In this document: piece by piece, positions 6,557 to 13,662 of the stretch
Numbering within the stretch: the stretch's first letter is position 1
How the letters are laid out: the number at the start of each line of letters is the position of its first letter
From: a virus
Strand: one strand, 5' to 3'
Virus record (IMG/VR): IMGVR_UViG_3300022693_004329
Span: 1-21,336 of that record
Length of the DNA: 21,336 nucleotides
Translations under genes and position numbers: made by a program
Notes under the pieces: model-generated
Databases searched by the model: none
What the model saw: only the letters and a program-made list of their open reading frames with translations
What the model was told of the DNA's origin: nothing

Positions 6557-7062
6557 CAGGCGTTGCCCTTGATCGGCTTGCCCAGCGGGCATTCGCCGAA
6601 GATGATCAGCGGCGAATAGCGGTTCGCCAGGCCGTGCCCCGCGATTGGCGTGGTGCGGATCTCGAAATGAAGATGCTGGTCATCTTCGCCCATGCCGCGG
6701 GCATTGCCGCTGCTGCCGGTCAAGCCGATGCGCTGCCCGCGCGCGACCTTATCGCCGACCGCGACATCGGCGCGCGAGAGGTGGCAATAGGCGGCGAACA
6801 GGACATCGCTATCGCCATCGCCATCGAAATCATGTTCGAAGCGCAGGATGACCTGCAGGCCGTAGGCGCCCTGGTTGCGGACCATGACGATCTGCCCGTC
6901 GGCGACCGCGAAACAGTCTTCGCCATTGCGCGCTGCGAAATCCCAGCCCTGATGCGGGCGGCGGCTGCCATCGGCATTTCGCCGCGTCATGCCGAATGTG
7001 TGATTGACCAGACCGCGGCGGATGCGGTTCTTCTTCAGCGGCCAGCAGATTGCGGATGTCAT
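6556..7062 (-). CDS. M23-family peptidoglycan endopeptidase (probable endolysin)
   Basis: A 168-residue protein with the full LytM/M23 zinc site: H37 and D41 in PHQGWD, H94 in AAYCHLS, and H130/H132 in the HLHFE motif. In this family the HxxxD pair and the second His of HxH bind zinc, and the enzyme cuts peptide cross-links. There is no signal peptide (MTSAICWPLKKNRIRRG), so it would need the holin to reach the wall. Between strands lies an acidic loop (DFDGDGDSD, residues 78-86) resembling a calcium-binding loop. P2 uses a muramidase (gpK) in this role; no such gene is seen here. The start has a strong AAGGAG 9 nt upstream and overlaps the preceding gene as ATGA. Confidence 0.88.
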   Translation of the reverse strand: MTSAICWPLKKNRIRRGLVNHTFGMTRRNADGSRRPHQGWDFAARNGEDCFAVADGQIVMVRNQGAYGLQVILRFEHDFDGDGDSDVLFAAYCHLSRADVAVGDKVARGQRIGLTGSSGNARGMGEDDQHLHFEIRTTPIAGHGLANRYSPLIIFGECPLGKPIKGNA

Positions 7063-7430
7063 GGGCGTGGTTCTCCTTTGCGGATGGCGGACAGGATGGG
7101 GCCGAAGACAAACCGCGACATCAGGCGCAGCGAATCCTTGCCGCCCCAGGCGACAGCGAAGCCGATCGCCGCCACGCCGAGTTCGTCGGCTTGGGTCAGG
7201 CGGGCGAAATACAGCGTGGCGATGATGCTGCCGATCGACAGCAGCGCAGAAACGCCCAGATCGGCGCGAATTTCGGCCCAGGTCTTCTTCGCTTCGACCG
7301 ATTGCGCGGTTCGCGCCAGCCATCCGCCCACCATGCCGAGCGCCATGGCCATGCCCCAGCGCGCATCGATCGCCATCATCGCCGGCAGCGATGCCGCCTG
7401 CAGCGCGGGCTTGGCGCCGGCCAGCGTCAC
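7059..7430 (-). CDS. Putative holin (LydA / holin superfamily III-like)
   Basis: A 123-residue membrane protein starting at a GTG that overlaps the previous stop as GTGA, with a G-rich ribosome-binding site in the end of that gene. Three hydrophobic stretches can be seen: around residues 16-37 (MAIDARWGMAMALGMVGGWL), around 60-80 (LGVSALLSIGSIIATLYFA) and around 86-100 (LGVAAIGFAVAWGG). The pattern of helix, KKTWAEI linker, helix, then glycine-rich helix and basic end resembles LydA-type phage holins. It precedes and overlaps the endopeptidase by 4 nt, the usual place for a holin. An internal ATG pair near residue 17 could give a shorter form, but coupling favours the GTG. Family assignment is by pattern only. 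Confidence 0.65.
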   Translation of the reverse strand: MTLAGAKPALQAASLPAMMAIDARWGMAMALGMVGGWLARTAQSVEAKKTWAEIRADLGVSALLSIGSIIATLYFARLTQADELGVAAIGFAVAWGGKDSLRLMSRFVFGPILSAIRKGEPRP

Positions 7431-7879
7431 AGCTGCGCCCCCATGGTGACGCCGCTGCCGACATAGCAGGCGAACCACAGACAGACCGACGCGGCGGCCA
7501 TGCGCCGCTTCGATGCCGCGAAAGCGATCGCGACCGCCCAGCCCAGGCAGCCCCAGCACAGCCAGGCGAGCGCCAGCGCGACCAGGACCGGCGGCGATTC
7601 CGGCGTTAGCCAGGACAGGCGGCCATCGGTGGCAAGCGGGATGACCGCGCCCGCTGCGATATTGGCGACCAGGCCAAACAGCAGCGCGATGGCGAGGATG
7701 AAGCGGGTGCGCGGCGGGAAATGGTCGATGTCGCCGCATTTCTTCGCGAAATCGACCAGCCACAGGATCACGGGGCGTAGGCCCAGCAGGCCGCCCATCG
7801 CGGCCCACCAGCGCCAGCTGTCGGACAGGAGGTCCAGCAGCAGCAGCTGGATTTTCAACCAGGATTCGACAGGCGGCAT
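7427..7879 (-). CDS. Multi-pass membrane protein, unknown, in lysis cassette
   Basis: A 150-residue protein with an amphipathic Trp-rich N-terminal region (SWLKIQLLLLDLLSDSWRWW), then about four predicted membrane segments near residues 25-45, 58-80, 95-118 and 125-145. It is highly hydrophobic, with a few Lys/Arg clusters (AASKRR). The start overlaps the stop of the SGNH-domain fibre gene as TGATG, with GGA about 8 nt upstream. The stop overlaps the holin GTG as GTGA. I do not recognise a family. Being first in the lysis cassette and co-translated with the holin, it might be a second holin, an antiholin or a moron membrane protein. The size and number of segments are large for a class I holin. 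Confidence 0.65.
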   Translation of the reverse strand: MPPVESWLKIQLLLLDLLSDSWRWWAAMGGLLGLRPVILWLVDFAKKCGDIDHFPPRTRFILAIALLFGLVANIAAGAVIPLATDGRLSWLTPESPPVLVALALAWLCWGCLGWAVAIAFAASKRRMAAASVCLWFACYVGSGVTMGAQL

Positions 7880-9507
7880 CAGCTAATCCAGCCAGGGTTG
7901 GCAAGAAAGGCGCGAATTGCCCTTGCTTTCATATAGCTGCCAACAGGGCCGGCATGCACATAATCCCTGAAAGCCTTATAGGTGGCCGCATCCCATGGCA
8001 CGACAGTGAGCTGGTCGCTTTTGAAACCTATGTCGCTATCGAACAAAACCGCATAGGGAAGATGCCCGACATTCCTGCTGACAGAAACCGTGCGCAGCAC
8101 TCGATCGAGAGGGACCAGATAGCGTTCGAAAACATGACGCGCGGTCAGAAACCGGCCATCCGCGCCAGGGTCAGTTCGCCGAATAGGGTGGCTAACCGGC
8201 GGCGGTTCATGTCCCAGCAGCACAAGTTTGGCGTTGGGGTGCGTTGCGCGAATTGCGTCGATAAGTTCTTCGAAATCGGCGATCAGCTGCGCTTCGCTAC
8301 GCGTTGAAATATCGTTCCAGCCCAAGCCGATCAGGATGCGGAGATTCGAGCCTGTTGCATCAACGCCGGCAGCAGGGTCGCCGTTCAGGTCGAAACCCTG
8401 CTGCGCGAGATAGTGCCCCAAATCGAATCCGGCGTTGTAAAACGGGTTTGCAACGCCGCCGAAGTTAGCATTGTCCAAATAATTCCGGATCGACCAGCCC
8501 CCGCGCCCTTCATGCTTGATGGTCTGGGCGCCGCGAGTGCCGCGAAAAACGACATTAGCGAGCCCCCAGGGCATAGTGGCCCCATTATCATCGGGCAGAG
8601 CCCGCCGGCCTTTGCTTGTGTCAGCGATGCCATCTTCGCCATTGGCCGTAAGCTGCCAGGCCAATTCGTTCACCCAATCATAATAATCCCCGGCACCATC
8701 CTGCGCGCCGGTCGATTGGGTGGTGCTATCTCCAAGGCAAATGATGTTGACCGGCGTGGATGGGCTGGCGGGAGCGTAGCGGGCCTGCGTGGGAATGGCT
8801 GCTATTTCACAGCGGAACCCGCCTTCCAGCACGGTGGACAGCTTCAACACATCGGTCGGGCTTGTCGCCATGTATGGGTGAACGCGTTCATTCGATTTTG
8901 TATCGTTCCACGCGAGTGGAAAGCGCAGGTCGGGAACCATTGAGCGGGCGAAGAGCGGGTTTTCCTTGTCTCGCTCAAGATAAAGAAAGGTCGGGAAAAT
9001 GCCGCGTGGCATTTCCAGGGGTTCGCGAATTTTCGCGCCACTGGCAGAGAAGGGGGAACCCGCGCGGCCGGAAAATGTCACGGCAAAAAGGTCAGGGTGT
9101 GAAACGACCACATCGGTATCGCTCGCATCGCTTGACTGGGCCGCGCCCAGATAGGTGCCGAAACGATCCCACATTGCGACCGTTGCCTGAAACCCGTCGA
9201 CATTGGCCGTGACGCGAAAGATCTGGCCGTTATAGGCGCGAATCGGTGGCGTGGTTCGGTAGTTGTCATTCGGCGCGAGCAATTGCCCATCAGACAGCTG
9301 GATATAGCCGCGGCGAATGTATCCTGCGCAATAGGTGACGAAATCCACATCCAGCGCCGCGCGGGCCGCTTCGGCGCGCGCGGCTGCAACAGCGCCAACC
9401 TGCGAGATGGGCGCCCGATAGGTCGTGCCATTCTTGACAACAGGCAAAGTCTCATCGCCATCGATATCCGCTTCGGCGAGCGCGGGAAGGGTCGAAATCT
9501 TAGTCAT
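7879..9507 (-). CDS. Receptor-binding / tail fibre protein with SGNH (GDSL) hydrolase domain
   Basis: A 542-residue protein. The N-terminal 50 residues (MTKISTLPALAEADIDGDET then VVKNGTTYRAPISQ) look like a phage-fibre attachment segment, followed by an Ala-rich helix. A middle beta-rich region (about 70-245) precedes a C-terminal SGNH-hydrolase domain. Visible there are block I GDSTTQ (S261), an N in block III (LGWND, N398) and the catalytic D515-x-x-H518 pair (RDYVHAGP). Such domains on phage tails usually deacetylate surface polysaccharide during adsorption; the substrate here is unknown. The start lies 1 nt after the stop of the fibre-assembly gene and has only a weak ribosome-binding site, so it probably depends on coupling. 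The gene ends overlapping the lysis cassette. P2 has no counterpart. Confidence 0.82.
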   Translation of the reverse strand: MTKISTLPALAEADIDGDETLPVVKNGTTYRAPISQVGAVAAARAEAARAALDVDFVTYCAGYIRRGYIQLSDGQLLAPNDNYRTTPPIRAYNGQIFRVTANVDGFQATVAMWDRFGTYLGAAQSSDASDTDVVVSHPDLFAVTFSGRAGSPFSASGAKIREPLEMPRGIFPTFLYLERDKENPLFARSMVPDLRFPLAWNDTKSNERVHPYMATSPTDVLKLSTVLEGGFRCEIAAIPTQARYAPASPSTPVNIICLGDSTTQSTGAQDGAGDYYDWVNELAWQLTANGEDGIADTSKGRRALPDDNGATMPWGLANVVFRGTRGAQTIKHEGRGGWSIRNYLDNANFGGVANPFYNAGFDLGHYLAQQGFDLNGDPAAGVDATGSNLRILIGLGWNDISTRSEAQLIADFEELIDAIRATHPNAKLVLLGHEPPPVSHPIRRTDPGADGRFLTARHVFERYLVPLDRVLRTVSVSRNVGHLPYAVLFDSDIGFKSDQLTVVPWDAATYKAFRDYVHAGPVGSYMKARAIRAFLANPGWIS

Positions 9508-9508
9508 T

Positions 9509-9955
9509 TCAATGGGCTTTCCAGTGATCTGGCCGCGATGGTGAAAATTGCGACAGCAGGTTGTCAGGTGTCGCAGTGAGTTCGGCCTCAAGCCGTTGAC
9601 TTGCCGCGCGGATCGCATCGATTTGCGCGAAGCGCGCCGCGCCGGACTTGCTGGGTTGGCGCTGGTCATTCATTTGACGCCAGACCGGGCTGACCGCGTT
9701 GATACGCCGCGCGGCTTCGTCGCGAATGGCTGCGACCAGGTTCGCGCGTATCTCGTCGGCATCGATCTGGCGCTGGCGATAGCGCGGGCGACCATCTTCA
9801 TCCGCGTAGATTTCTTTGCCGATCGCCTGCGCGTTGAGCAGTTCGGCATGGCGCGCGGGTGTCACTTCGACCGCGTCTTTAGGAATCGCGGCGCCATGGA
9901 TGGCTGCATCGAAAAAGGCGGGCCGGCCATCGACCAGCGCGAAGAAAAGGGTCAT
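9509..9955 (-). CDS. Tail fibre assembly-like protein (gpG position)
   Basis: A 148-residue protein starting MTLFFALVDGRPAFFDAAIH. The N-terminal part has the pattern of tail-fibre assembly proteins, a short domain followed by YADEDGRPRYRQRQ. The C-terminal part has the family's helix ending AARRINAVSPVWRQMNDQRQ. These proteins act as chaperones for folding or attachment of the fibre and are normally coded directly after it, as here after gpH. The start at 9955 has GGGAGA 6-7 nt upstream and lies 4 nt from the end of H. It lies between two receptor-type genes, so it could serve H, the SGNH protein, or both. The identification is by pattern and position; an exact P2 gpG match is not claimed. 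Confidence 0.72.
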   Translation of the reverse strand: MTLFFALVDGRPAFFDAAIHGAAIPKDAVEVTPARHAELLNAQAIGKEIYADEDGRPRYRQRQIDADEIRANLVAAIRDEAARRINAVSPVWRQMNDQRQPSKSGAARFAQIDAIRAASQRLEAELTATPDNLLSQFSPSRPDHWKAH

Positions 9956-9959
9956 CGGC

Positions 9960-10970
9960 TTATCTCCCGATCGCGATGAAGCTGGCCAGGTGTGCGGTCT
10001 GGTTGTTGTAAGCGGTGGCGCCAGTCGCGCTGATGGTTTCGGCGCGGAAGGTGACATAGTTGTCCTGGATGGCGGCATCGGTCAGGCCGCCATTGCAGAC
10101 CGCCGCATAGCAGGCGGCCGGAAAGGCAATCGGCCAGGTGACTGCCGTTCCGGCATTGGCGGCAGCGGTGAAGCGGCCATGCTGGATGATCATGCCGCCC
10201 GTGCCTGGGATGGTGGCATATCCGCTTTGACCGACCTGCCGCGCGAAGCCTGCCAGCGATGCCGGCGTGAGTGCTTTGGTGGCCAGGGCTTCGGCCAGGG
10301 CTTCGGCGCTGCTGGCGGCCGCGACATTGATCGTGCGATTCTCGGCAAGACTGCCGCCACCAGTGGCAAGGCCGCTGCCGGTGATGGTCCGGCCGGTCAG
10401 CGTGTTGATCGACGCCTGCAGCGCGCTGGCGATCGCATTGACGAAAACGCCCAGCTTGAGCGGGGTGACGATGCGTCCGTCATCGGCAGCCGCATCGGTT
10501 TCTTCCTGGGTGGCGATTTCCGCCACGCCTTTGATGGTTTCGGTCGCCGGCGGATAAAGAAAGGTCGCATCGCCGAAGGTGATGTCATCCGCGACATCGC
10601 CCGAGAAGCGGACATCGAACGCCAGCAAGAAACTGGCGATCGAGACTTTCGAAAAGATGGGGTCGGCCTGGCCAAAGCTGGCGAACAGGGTGCCGTCTTG
10701 TAGAAAAAGGCCGATGCCGCGCAGGTCATAGGTGGTGGCACTGGCATCCAGCGCAGTCATATGGATGGTGTTCGGACCCGTCGACTGGCCTGCGAAGCTA
10801 TTGAGACGCTTGAATTCGCCAGGCAGCGCGGTCAGCGTCGGCGCTGGATCGAAGGCCGCCTCGGTCAGGCCGACTTCGATGACCTTGATTGCGTCGGTGT
10901 CTCCGTTCTGGGCATCGACCAGCGCATCAAGGCCGGCATTGGTGATGATAAGATCGATCGGGTTGGCCAT
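9960..10970 (-). CDS. H: Tail fibre protein gpH
   Basis: A 336-residue protein. The N-terminal region (ITNAGLDALVDAQNGDTDAI through about residue 135) is the P2 gpH-type tail-collar fibre domain that binds gpI/gpJ. At about residues 143-173 is the fibre repeat motif ETIKGVAEIATQEETDAA ending DDGRIVTPLKL. A second shaft-like stretch (about 195-215) contains GSGLATGGGSLAENRTINV. The C-terminal tip (about 255-336) begins with GTGGMIIQHGRF and ends FIAIGR, as in Gp53-like receptor-binding tips. It is about half the length of P2 gpH (669 residues), mainly through a shorter shaft. The start has GGAGG about 9 nt upstream and follows the stop of I with no gap. Confidence 0.93.
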   Translation of the reverse strand: MANPIDLIITNAGLDALVDAQNGDTDAIKVIEVGLTEAAFDPAPTLTALPGEFKRLNSFAGQSTGPNTIHMTALDASATTYDLRGIGLFLQDGTLFASFGQADPIFSKVSIASFLLAFDVRFSGDVADDITFGDATFLYPPATETIKGVAEIATQEETDAAADDGRIVTPLKLGVFVNAIASALQASINTLTGRTITGSGLATGGGSLAENRTINVAAASSAEALAEALATKALTPASLAGFARQVGQSGYATIPGTGGMIIQHGRFTAAANAGTAVTWPIAFPAACYAAVCNGGLTDAAIQDNYVTFRAETISATGATAYNNQTAHLASFIAIGR

Positions 10971-11609
10971 TTATGCAACCTCCAGGAAGGGGCCTTCAGC
11001 GCTGCGGATGGGCTCGCCATGTTCGGTTTGCAGGTAGCTTGCCCAGGCGGGATCTTCGGGAACGGTGAGGTCGGTGAAGTTGTCGACGCGGGTGAAGCCC
11101 GCGATTTGGGCGCCGCCGACCAACCAGGCATCGGCCTGCGCGACCAGGCGATGAACGGCGAACATATGCGCGCGCAGTGGTTTCACGGCCGCGATGTCGC
11201 GCAACAGCGCCGCGACCAGCGCATCGTCGTATGCGACCGCACTTTCGGCGCGAAGCGGCAGTTCCAGGCGAAAAGTGTACGGGGCCAGGGTGCCGCGGTC
11301 TTCGAACCATTCGACGACTTTGATCAGCGGATCGAAGCGATCGATGACGCTGCGCAGCGAAGCGGGCGTTCCTTTGCGGCGCTGGTCTTCAATAGCGCTT
11401 GCGACCGCGGCGCGCTTTTCGGCTTCGCTCCATTGCGAATCCCAAAGGTCGATCGATACACCCCATGCCAGGAAGGGCAGCAGCGCGGCGGGGCAGGTCG
11501 CCGGATTCCACAAATCGCGGATGGGGACGGGAACATCGGCCAGCGCGGCGCCATTCGCGCCTTCGATCGCGCGTTCCAGCTGGGTCGAATTGGGTGGCAG
11601 CAGCGTCAT
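10971..11609 (-). CDS. I: Baseplate protein gpI
   Basis: A 212-residue protein starting MTLLPPNSTQLERAIEGANG. It has the conserved core of the P2 gpI family: VPVPIRDLWNPATCPAALLP, then FLAWGVSIDLWDSQWSE, then KRAAVASAIEDQRRKGTPAS. P2 gpI is about 176 residues; the extra length is a C-terminal segment with DAWLVGGAQIAGFTRVDN. It acts in the baseplate at the fibre attachment point together with gpJ. The start overlaps the gpJ stop as ATGA, and the stop abuts the H start codon. No strong ribosome-binding site is visible, so translation likely follows J. Confidence 0.95.
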   Translation of the reverse strand: MTLLPPNSTQLERAIEGANGAALADVPVPIRDLWNPATCPAALLPFLAWGVSIDLWDSQWSEAEKRAAVASAIEDQRRKGTPASLRSVIDRFDPLIKVVEWFEDRGTLAPYTFRLELPLRAESAVAYDDALVAALLRDIAAVKPLRAHMFAVHRLVAQADAWLVGGAQIAGFTRVDNFTDLTVPEDPAWASYLQTEHGEPIRSAEGPFLEVA

Positions 11610-12517
11610 TCGCCGACGCCCGCAATGGTCAGCGTAATGGCGCTGGGGGCGGCGACCTGGGTGGCGCCGATGATGACATCGGCCGCGGGTTTGACCAGGT
11701 CGACATTCTGGACGCCGGCGACATGCAGCGCGCGGAAGATCCCGCTGCGCGTGATGTCGCGGCCGATCTTGCGCTGTTCGGCCAGCATGGCGTCGAGCCC
11801 CGCTTGCGCGGCGGCTTGGATCAGCGCGGCATCGGGGCCAGGGTAAAGCGTCAGGCCGGCTTCGATTTCGAAGGCGACGATGTCCGCGCTCTGGACCGTG
11901 ACCTGGTCGGTCAGCGGGCGAACGTCATCGGCGCCGACCGCATCGCTGACGGTGGCGAGCAATTCGGCCGATGCGGCACCATCGCCTTCGATCGACAGGA
12001 CGCTGATGACGACTTCGCCAGGCGCGGGGCTGGTGGCGCTGACATCGGCGACATCGCCCGATGCAGACAGCGCGTGGAATTGATAGGCGGCGGTCGGGCC
12101 GGCGACCGAATAGCTGTCGGGCGCCATCAGGACGCGGCGGCGCAGCTGGTCATCGTCTTCCATGACCGCCGGTTCGCCGGTGGTTTCATCGGCCGGCGTG
12201 ATGGTGCGGCGGGTGACGCCGAAGACCGCGGCGAGATTGTCGAGGTCGGCGCCGATCGCGAAGGCAATCATCACGCCATGCGCGGCGTCATTGACCCGCT
12301 GGCGCAGGATCAGTTCCTGATAGGCGCAGGCTTCCAGCAGCTTCAGCGCGGGGTCGCTTTCGACAAAGGCGGTGAATTCGGGAAAGCGCGCGAGGAAATC
12401 GGCCTTTCGCGCAGCCAGGATGGTTTCGAAATCCAACGCTTCGACGATGTCGGGCGCAGGAAGGCGCGACAGGTCGATGGCGGTCGATGAAGCGATCGAT
12501 GTCGTGGGCGCGGGCAT
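11606..12517 (-). CDS. J: Baseplate J protein gpJ
   Basis: A 303-residue protein, essentially the length of P2 gpJ (302). It begins MPAPTTSIASSTAIDLSRLP and contains the typical LDFETILAARKADFLARFPE segment, LKLLEACAYQELILRQRVND, and MEDDDQLRRRVLMAPDSYSV followed by AGPTAAYQFHA. These are landmarks of baseplate J (gp47/wedge) proteins. An in-frame TGA lies two codons upstream, so the start cannot be earlier. The ATG at 12517 has no Shine-Dalgarno sequence and sits inside a small GCATGC-N6-GCATGC dyad, which is unusual. J follows a 101-nt gap after S. In P2, V and W occupy that position. Confidence 0.95.
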   Translation of the reverse strand: MPAPTTSIASSTAIDLSRLPAPDIVEALDFETILAARKADFLARFPEFTAFVESDPALKLLEACAYQELILRQRVNDAAHGVMIAFAIGADLDNLAAVFGVTRRTITPADETTGEPAVMEDDDQLRRRVLMAPDSYSVAGPTAAYQFHALSASGDVADVSATSPAPGEVVISVLSIEGDGAASAELLATVSDAVGADDVRPLTDQVTVQSADIVAFEIEAGLTLYPGPDAALIQAAAQAGLDAMLAEQRKIGRDITRSGIFRALHVAGVQNVDLVKPAADVIIGATQVAAPSAITLTIAGVGE

Positions 12518-12571
12518 GCGTCATGGCATGCATGGGCCGCTTCGCGCGCGTAAGGGGTGGGGGCGGTGAAA

Positions 12572-12603
12572 GCCGGTTCAACCGCGCCAGCAAAGGAACC
12601 GGC
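12572..12603 (-). repeat. Inverted repeat in the S-J gap
   Basis: Perfect 8-bp arms (GCCGGTTC and GAACCGGC) flank a 16-nt loop. On the transcribed strand the stem is followed by TTTCACC, a weak terminator-like tail. It lies between S and J, where P2 carries V and W. The left arm and loop (GGTTCAACCGCGCCAGC) closely match part of the FII-E hairpin. Confidence 0.5.
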
Positions 12604-12618
12604 GGTCAGGCGCGCGGG

Positions 12619-13104
12619 TCAATCCTGGTCGAAAAGTTCGGCGGCGATGTCGATCGCCAGCTGGTCATCGCCTTCGCCGAAGCCCAGCAGGCGGCGCTGG
12701 GGGTAGCGGGTAAAGACCTTGCCGCCATCGGGCGCGCGGCCGACATAACCCTTCTTTCCGAAATGGTGAATAGCCGGGATGTGCGAATTTCCCTTCGGCG
12801 ACAATTCGACGCTGTCGGGCCGCGCGGCGATGCGCCAATGGCGCGCCAGGCGCAGCTTGCGAAACATCTTTCCGCCGGCCTTGCTGCGAACGCGGCCGCG
12901 CCGGTCGAGCCGCGACTTGCGGTCTTCCATGGCGCTGCCATCGGGTTCGACGTTACCCTTGACGCGCTCGAGGTTCGATCGGCGCAGCGCGCGGCCCAGC
13001 TTCATCGCGGCGCGCTTGCGCTGGGCGGGCGCGATGCCGCCCATGACGCGGCCCAGCCAGGTGTCGAGCCCCGCCAGCGCATCGCTGTCATAAGCGCCCG
13101 CCAT
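12619..13104 (-). CDS. S: Tail completion / virion morphogenesis protein gpS
   Basis: A 161-residue basic protein starting MAGAYDSDALAGLDTWLGRV. It has the arginine-rich ALRRSNLERV segment and NVEPDGSAMEDRKSRLDRRG, then the family's conserved end with HFGKKGYVGRAP and TRYPQRRLLGFGEGDD. P2 gpS is about 150 residues. The family (P2 gpS / Mu gpG, virion morphogenesis) is needed to finish tails. The start overlaps the R stop as TGATG. The stop is followed by a 101-nt gap with a hairpin. Confidence 0.93.
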   Translation of the reverse strand: MAGAYDSDALAGLDTWLGRVMGGIAPAQRKRAAMKLGRALRRSNLERVKGNVEPDGSAMEDRKSRLDRRGRVRSKAGGKMFRKLRLARHWRIAARPDSVELSPKGNSHIPAIHHFGKKGYVGRAPDGGKVFTRYPQRRLLGFGEGDDQLAIDIAAELFDQD

Positions 13105-13586
13105 CAGTCGACGACGATGGTGTCGCTGGTCGCGCCGGCCAGCGGCGGGGTGCCGCCGGCATCGGGCAGCGCGGCGCCATCATCGAACAGCGGGTCGGGT
13201 TCGGCGACATAGTCGAGCGACCATCCGCCGGCAGGATCGGCCGCGACCTTAACCGCTTCGACCAGGTCGAGCGTGAAGACGATGTCGGCGGTGCCATTGT
13301 CCAGGATGTCGGTTTCGAATTTGAAGCTGTCGCGGTTGCCGGCGGCCAGCAGGTCGGGCTGGTTGACGCGCAGCCAGCGGTTGATCGCGTGGACGATGAC
13401 CGCGATGTCGGTCTTCACTTCGCGCAGCAGGACCGACAGCGGATATTCGAAGCTGAAACTGGCGTCTTCGGTCTGGCGGGCGCGAACCGCGCCATCTTCG
13501 ACCCAGATGACCAGGCGGTCGGGGTTGCGCTTCAGTTCGGGCAGCGCGGCGGTCAGGGTTTTGCGCAGTTCGGTCGGCTTCTTCAT
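13104..13586 (-). CDS. R: Tail completion protein gpR
   Basis: A 160-residue protein (P2 gpR about 155) starting MKKPTELRKTLTAALPELKR. It shows the family pattern NPDRLVIWVEDGAVRARQT, FSFEYPLSVLLREVKTDI and VIVHAINRWLRVNQPDLL. It acts with S in tail completion. The start at 13586 is fixed by AGGA 6 nt upstream (AGGACGAAG-ATG), and that AGGA is the 3' arm of the hairpin element, base-paired in the folded form. The C-terminus carries a low-complexity Pro/Gly/Asp-rich tail. It is separated from X by 78 nt, where P2 carries its holin and lysozyme genes. Confidence 0.93.
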   Translation of the reverse strand: MKKPTELRKTLTAALPELKRNPDRLVIWVEDGAVRARQTEDASFSFEYPLSVLLREVKTDIAVIVHAINRWLRVNQPDLLAAGNRDSFKFETDILDNGTADIVFTLDLVEAVKVAADPAGGWSLDYVAEPDPLFDDGAALPDAGGTPPLAGATSDTIVVD

Positions 13587-13587
13587 C

Positions 13588-13617
13588 TTCGTCCTATCGC
13601 TTCGCTACTTGAGGACA
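13588..13617 (-). repeat. 30-bp direct repeat, copy C of hairpin element
   Basis: Identical over 30 bp to 3163-3192 and in the same orientation. The hairpin portion is 13591-13616. It ends 1 nt before the R start codon, so its 3' arm AGGAC supplies the ribosome-binding site of R. Folding would mask that site by pairing with GTCCT 16 nt upstream. Confidence 0.85.
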
Positions 13618-13662
13618 GGTGTTCATTTTTTCGGCCGCAAATGAGGTGGCAAAAATGAACAT
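13594..13662 (-). CDS. Possible 22-codon mini-ORF between X and R
   Basis: An ATG 2 nt after the X stop opens a 22-codon frame (MFIFATSFAAEK, then MNTCPQVAKR) ending in TAG 7 nt before the R start. GGGAT at the end of X is a possible ribosome-binding site. Spacing on both sides fits translational coupling, and the TAG overlaps the AGGA of R. The coding region is shared with an inverted repeat and the hairpin element, so it may be a leader peptide, a remnant or chance. Nothing in the peptide indicates a function. Confidence 0.3.
   Translation of the reverse strand: MFIFATSFAAEKMNTCPQVAKR
13620..13661. repeat. AT-rich 11-bp inverted repeat at the X/R junction
   Basis: The arms TGTTCATTTTT and AAAAATGAACA are perfectly complementary around a 20-nt centre containing CGGCCG. 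Such AT-rich arms stand out in this GC-rich operon. The segment lies exactly where P2 holds its lysis genes, so it may be a scar of gene loss or insertion. No terminator-like tail follows on the coding strand. Confidence 0.7.

Noticed and set aside
6556-7464. 302-codon form of the endopeptidase frame
   Set aside because: The upstream part is an out-of-frame reading of the holin gene. The strong AAGGAG and ATGA overlap fix the start at 7062.
7059-7904. 281-codon form of the holin frame
   Set aside because: The first half is an Arg/Pro-rich shadow of the 150-aa membrane gene. The GTG at 7430 with GTGA overlap is the sensible start.
8285-8305. Another GCTTCGCTAC match to the hairpin element inside the SGNH gene
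   Set aside because: Only about 11 bases match, it lies inside a coding region, and the outer complementary arms are absent.
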